A stretch of DNA of 47,077 nucleotides, taken from contig NZ_BAFQ01000057.1 in assembly GCF_000308375.1 (NCBI RefSeq), forward strand, positions 1 through 47,077. The letters are read 5' to 3'. This document shows positions 44,675 to 47,077 of the stretch, piece by piece. The DNA comes from Nocardia aobensis NBRC 100429 (GTDB taxonomy: Bacteria; Actinomycetota; Actinomycetes; Mycobacteriales; Mycobacteriaceae). Position numbers and translations under genes: made by a program. The notes under the pieces are model-generated. The model was not told where the DNA came from and did not search any database. It saw only the letters and a program-made list of their open reading frames with translations. The first letter of the stretch is position 1, and each line of letters opens with the position of its first letter.

Positions 44675-45814
44675 GTGAGTGTTGTTGTGACACACGTGGA
44701 TTCTGACAAGGGAGCGGTAACTACTCGGCAGTCGATCCGGACCGCGCGCAGCGTGGTGGTGAAGATCGGCTCGTCGGCGCTGACCAGCCTCGAGGGCGGA
44801 CTCGACACCGCGCGCCTGGACAAGCTCGCCGAGGCGATCGAGGCGCGGATGCGCGCGGGCTCGGATGTGGTGGTGGTGTCGTCCGGTGCGATCGGCGCCG
44901 GCATCGCCCCGCTCGGATTGGCCGCCCGCCCAAGGGATCTCGCGACGAAACAGGCGGCGGCGAGCGTCGGCCAACTGGCCTTGGCCCACGCCTGGGGAAC
45001 CTCGTTCGCCCGATTCGATCGCGTGGTGGGGCAGGTGCTGCTGACCGCGGGTGACTTCGCCCGGCGCGAACATCACCGCAACGCGCAGCGCACCCTCGAC
45101 CGATTGCGCGCCCTGCACGCGGTCGCGGTGGTCAACGAGAACGACACCATCGCCACCGAGGAGATTCGCTTCGGCGACAACGACCGGCTGGCCGCGCTGG
45201 TGGCGCACTTGGTCGGTGCGGACGCGCTGATCCTGCTGTCGGACGTGGACGGTCTCTACGACGGCGACCCCCGCAGGGGCGCCGCCACATTCATTCCCGA
45301 GGTGCGCAGCAGCGCCGACCTCGACGGTGTGATCGCCGGCAGCGGCGGTGCTCTCGGCACCGGCGGTATGGCGTCGAAGCTCTCGGCCGCCCGCCTCGCC
45401 GCCGACGCCGGCGTGCCCGTCCTGCTGGCCGCAGCCTCCGATGCGGCGCTGGCACTGCGCGACGCCTCGGTCGGCACGGCCTTCGCCGCGCGTCCGGTCC
45501 GGTTGTCGGCGCGCAAGTTCTGGGTCCGCCACGCCGCCGACAGCCGCGGTGCCATCCACCTCGACGCAGGCGCCGTCAGAGCCGTCGCGCATTCGCGCCG
45601 CTCACTCCTCGCCGCCGGTATCACCGGCGTCAGGGGTCGCTTCTACGGCGGCGATGTGGTCGACCTGCTCGCCCCCGACGGTCGCACGGTGGCTCGGGGC
45701 GTCGTGGAATACGACAGCACCGAACTACAGGCCATGGCCGGCCATTCCACCTCCGAACTGCCGGAAGGTATGCAACGCCCTGTCATTCACGCCGACGATC
45801 TGGTCAAGGTGTAG
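44675..45814 (+). CDS. proB: Glutamate 5-kinase
   Basis: A 379-residue enzyme for the first step of proline synthesis, making glutamyl-5-phosphate. The kinase domain has [24 protein letters not shown], and the typical [20 protein letters not shown] and [15 protein letters not shown]. The C-terminal PUA domain spans about residues 290-365. The longest start (GTG at 44675) is used; GTG at 44687 and 44696 are also in frame, and there is no clear ribosome site. M. tuberculosis ProB starts closer to the IRTAR motif, so the true start may be one of the later codons. proA is not in the window. Confidence 0.95.
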   Translation: MSVVVTHVDSDKGAVTTRQSIRTARSVVVKIGSSALTSLEGGLDTARLDKLAEAIEARMRAGSDVVVVSSGAIGAGIAPLGLAARPRDLATKQAAASVGQLALAHAWGTSFARFDRVVGQVLLTAGDFARREHHRNAQRTLDRLRALHAVAVVNENDTIATEEIRFGDNDRLAALVAHLVGADALILLSDVDGLYDGDPRRGAATFIPEVRSSADLDGVIAGSGGALGTGGMASKLSAARLAADAGVPVLLAAASDAALALRDASVGTAFAARPVRLSARKFWVRHAADSRGAIHLDAGAVRAVAHSRRSLLAAGITGVRGRFYGGDVVDLLAPDGRTVARGVVEYDSTELQAMAGHSTSELPEGMQRPVIHADDLVKV

Positions 45815-45874
45815 GGCTCTCGGCACCACCCCGGCCGCGCACCTGGCGAAATCTCTCGCGCTTCCGACCTCGGC

Positions 45875-47077
45875 TCAACCCGGCGGGGACACCCCGGGCT
45901 GGTCGGGAGTCGTCGGCGTATCGGTGTTCGGGATCGGGCCGGTGATACCCGGCTGACCTTCCTGGTCGGTGAGCGGAGGCGCCGACGGATCGGGTGGCAC
46001 GGGGGCCGGAGGTGGTGTGGGCGCGGGGGGTTGGAGCGGCGGAGCGGATGCCGACGGGTCGGGCGACTGCGGGGCGGGAGGTGGTGCGGGCGTGGGGGAT
46101 TGGGGCGGTGGAGCGGATGCCGACGGGTCGGGGGACTGCGGGGCGGGGGTGTCGGATGGTGGCGCAGCCGGTGCGGCGGGGGCGGGGGCGGGGGTGACGG
46201 GTGGCGCGTCATGCGGGCCGGTCGTCGGGGGACCCGGCGGTGGCACCGGACTGCTCGGGCTGGACGGTGCGGGTGGCTGTGTCGGGTCCGGCGAGGTGGG
46301 GGCGGAAGAGGCCGGCGGCGCCGGGGTCGGCGTGGGGCCCGGATCGTGCGTCGGCAAGGCGGGTGCCGGGGCCGACGAACTCGGGGCCGGGTCGCCGGGA
46401 GTGGGTGCGGGTTGCGTGTGGGGAGGCGCCGGTGCCGTGCTCTCGGGTGCGGGTGCGGGTGCGGGTGCGGGTGCGGGTGCGGGTGCGGGTGCGGGTGCGG
46501 GTGCGGGTTCGGGCTGCGGCGACGCGGGTGCACCGGGCACAGTGGCCGAGTTCGGAGCTTGGTCCGGTGTCGAGGGCTCGGACTCGGACGACGGTGGGGC
46601 GGTAGGGCTTTGGAGCGCTTGCGGACGGTCGCCGTTCGGGCGCGCGGGAGCGCTGGGCCGCGGTCCGGCCGGGTCGGCTTGTGCCGGGGGTTCGGGCAGC
46701 GCCGGGACCGCGGTGCCCGCCGCGGAGTAGGCCGGTTTGTAGATCATGTTCATCGCCAGAATCGCCTCCTGACGCATGACCTCCTCGGCGATGCGCGCAT
46801 CGATCACGTGCGCGGCCTCCAACACTCGGGCGATGGCGCCCACCGGCCCGGAATCGCCCGGTGGCGGTACCGCCAGTTTGACCGCCTCCGCGGCGCCGGC
46901 GACCGCACCGAGCCGCGCGCCGACCTCGCCGAAGACGGCGGCCAATTCGTCGACGGAGGCGGCGAAACTGTGCGCGCTCGCGGCGGCGGCCTCGGCGGCC
47001 GGGCCCTGCCAACCGGCATGGTCCATGATTCGTTCGACCTGTGAGCGGGTGGCCGGCATCGAACCGGTCAGCGTGGC
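45875..47077 (-). CDS. WXG-like N-terminal domain with long proline-rich tail (5' end probably cut)
   Basis: The frame is open to the right edge, so the start may lie outside; an ATG at 47059 would give 394 residues. The N-terminal part (about 110 residues) is helical and Ala-rich, with GWQGPAAEAAAASAHSF, a WXG-type turn as in type VII secretion substrates and PPE-like proteins; the Trp would be only about 17 residues from that ATG, earlier than in WXG100 proteins, so a further N-terminus is likely. A predicted helix ends at NMIYKPAYSAAG. The rest is Pro/Ala/Ser/Thr-rich with an Ala-Pro repeat and about 23-residue repeats. A role at the cell surface is inference. Confidence 0.75.
   Translation of the reverse strand, partial: ATLTGSMPATRSQVERIMDHAGWQGPAAEAAAASAHSFAASVDELAAVFGEVGARLGAVAGAAEAVKLAVPPPGDSGPVGAIARVLEAAHVIDARIAEEVMRQEAILAMNMIYKPAYSAAGTAVPALPEPPAQADPAGPRPSAPARPNGDRPQALQSPTAPPSSESEPSTPDQAPNSATVPGAPASPQPEPAPAPAPAPAPAPAPAPAPAPESTAPAPPHTQPAPTPGDPAPSSSAPAPALPTHDPGPTPTPAPPASSAPTSPDPTQPPAPSSPSSPVPPPGPPTTGPHDAPPVTPAPAPAAPAAPPSDTPAPQSPDPSASAPPPQSPTPAPPPAPQSPDPSASAPPLQPPAPTPPPAPVPPDPSAPPLTDQEGQPGITGPIPNTDTPTTPDQPGVSPPG
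45972..46147 (-). repeat. Degenerate 69-bp tandem repeats in the proline-rich tail
   Basis: Copies begin near 46110, at 46041 (69 bp) and near 45972 (slightly longer and more diverged). They encode a 23-residue unit of the kind SPDPSASAPP. Frame is preserved. Confidence 0.7.
46445..46504 (-). repeat. Ten perfect hexanucleotide repeats
   Basis: GGGTGC is repeated ten times without error on the + strand; on the coding strand each unit encodes Ala-Pro. Slippage would change the length of the tail without breaking the frame. Confidence 0.95.

Noticed and set aside
1..47077. tRNA, rRNA, CRISPR array, prophage or insertion sequence
   Set aside because: No T-loop-like segments with acceptor stems, spaced repeats, integrase, transposase or terminal inverted repeats were recognised.

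Overview
The window is high-GC DNA from an actinobacterium of the Mycobacteriales, most likely Nocardia or a close Nocardiaceae relative. The evidence is the tig-clpP1-clpP2-clpX block with two ClpP paralogs, the valS-folC-DUF4233-ndk-rne-rplU-rpmA-obg-proB order, a trigger factor whose N-terminus is nearly mycobacterial, many GTG starts, and TANNNT -10 boxes placed so that transcription would begin at the start codon.

Left part (1-8.4 kb): a DEAD-box RNA helicase cut by the left edge, a GT39-type membrane glycosyltransferase, a NUDIX hydrolase, a small protein that looks like half of an NRPS condensation domain, a phosphoketolase and an FKBP-type lipoprotein. Proteostasis block (8.6-13.3 kb): trigger factor with a strong terminator, the clpP1-clpP2 pair, and clpX after a 387-bp gap and before a near-perfect terminator.

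Accessory part (13.3-27.6 kb): small metabolic genes and regulators. It holds a carboxymuconolactone decarboxylase-like protein, a TIGR03086/DinB-type protein, a MarR regulator, a four-helix membrane protein, a ketosteroid-isomerase-like protein with a perfect KstR-type operator, an fdhF/ydeP-fdhD pair, a secreted protein, the remains of a marR gene and of a divergent membrane gene, an MFS exporter with a divergent MarR and repeat operator, a second molybdopterin oxidoreductase translationally coupled to an HxlR regulator, a VOC protein and a patatin-like lipase.

Glycerolipid block (27.6-32.6 kb): glpD and a TetR regulator face an AGPS-like flavoprotein and a diacylglycerol kinase across a short intergenic region holding a 35-bp palindrome. 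The order matches Rv2249c-Rv2252 of Mycobacterium tuberculosis as I recall it. Housekeeping block (32.9-45.8 kb): valS-folC-DUF4233, ndk, rne (with an IF2-N-like domain and a long leader), rplU-rpmA, obg, proB. The right edge carries a WXG-like protein with a long proline-rich tail, probably cut at its 5' end.

I found no rRNA, tRNA, CRISPR array, prophage, insertion sequence or complete biosynthetic cluster. The points most worth following up are the KstR-type operator, the degenerate condensation half-domain, the rne leader with a possible upstream ORF, the TetR/AGPS/DGK module and the molybdopterin enzyme lacking an obvious Cys ligand.
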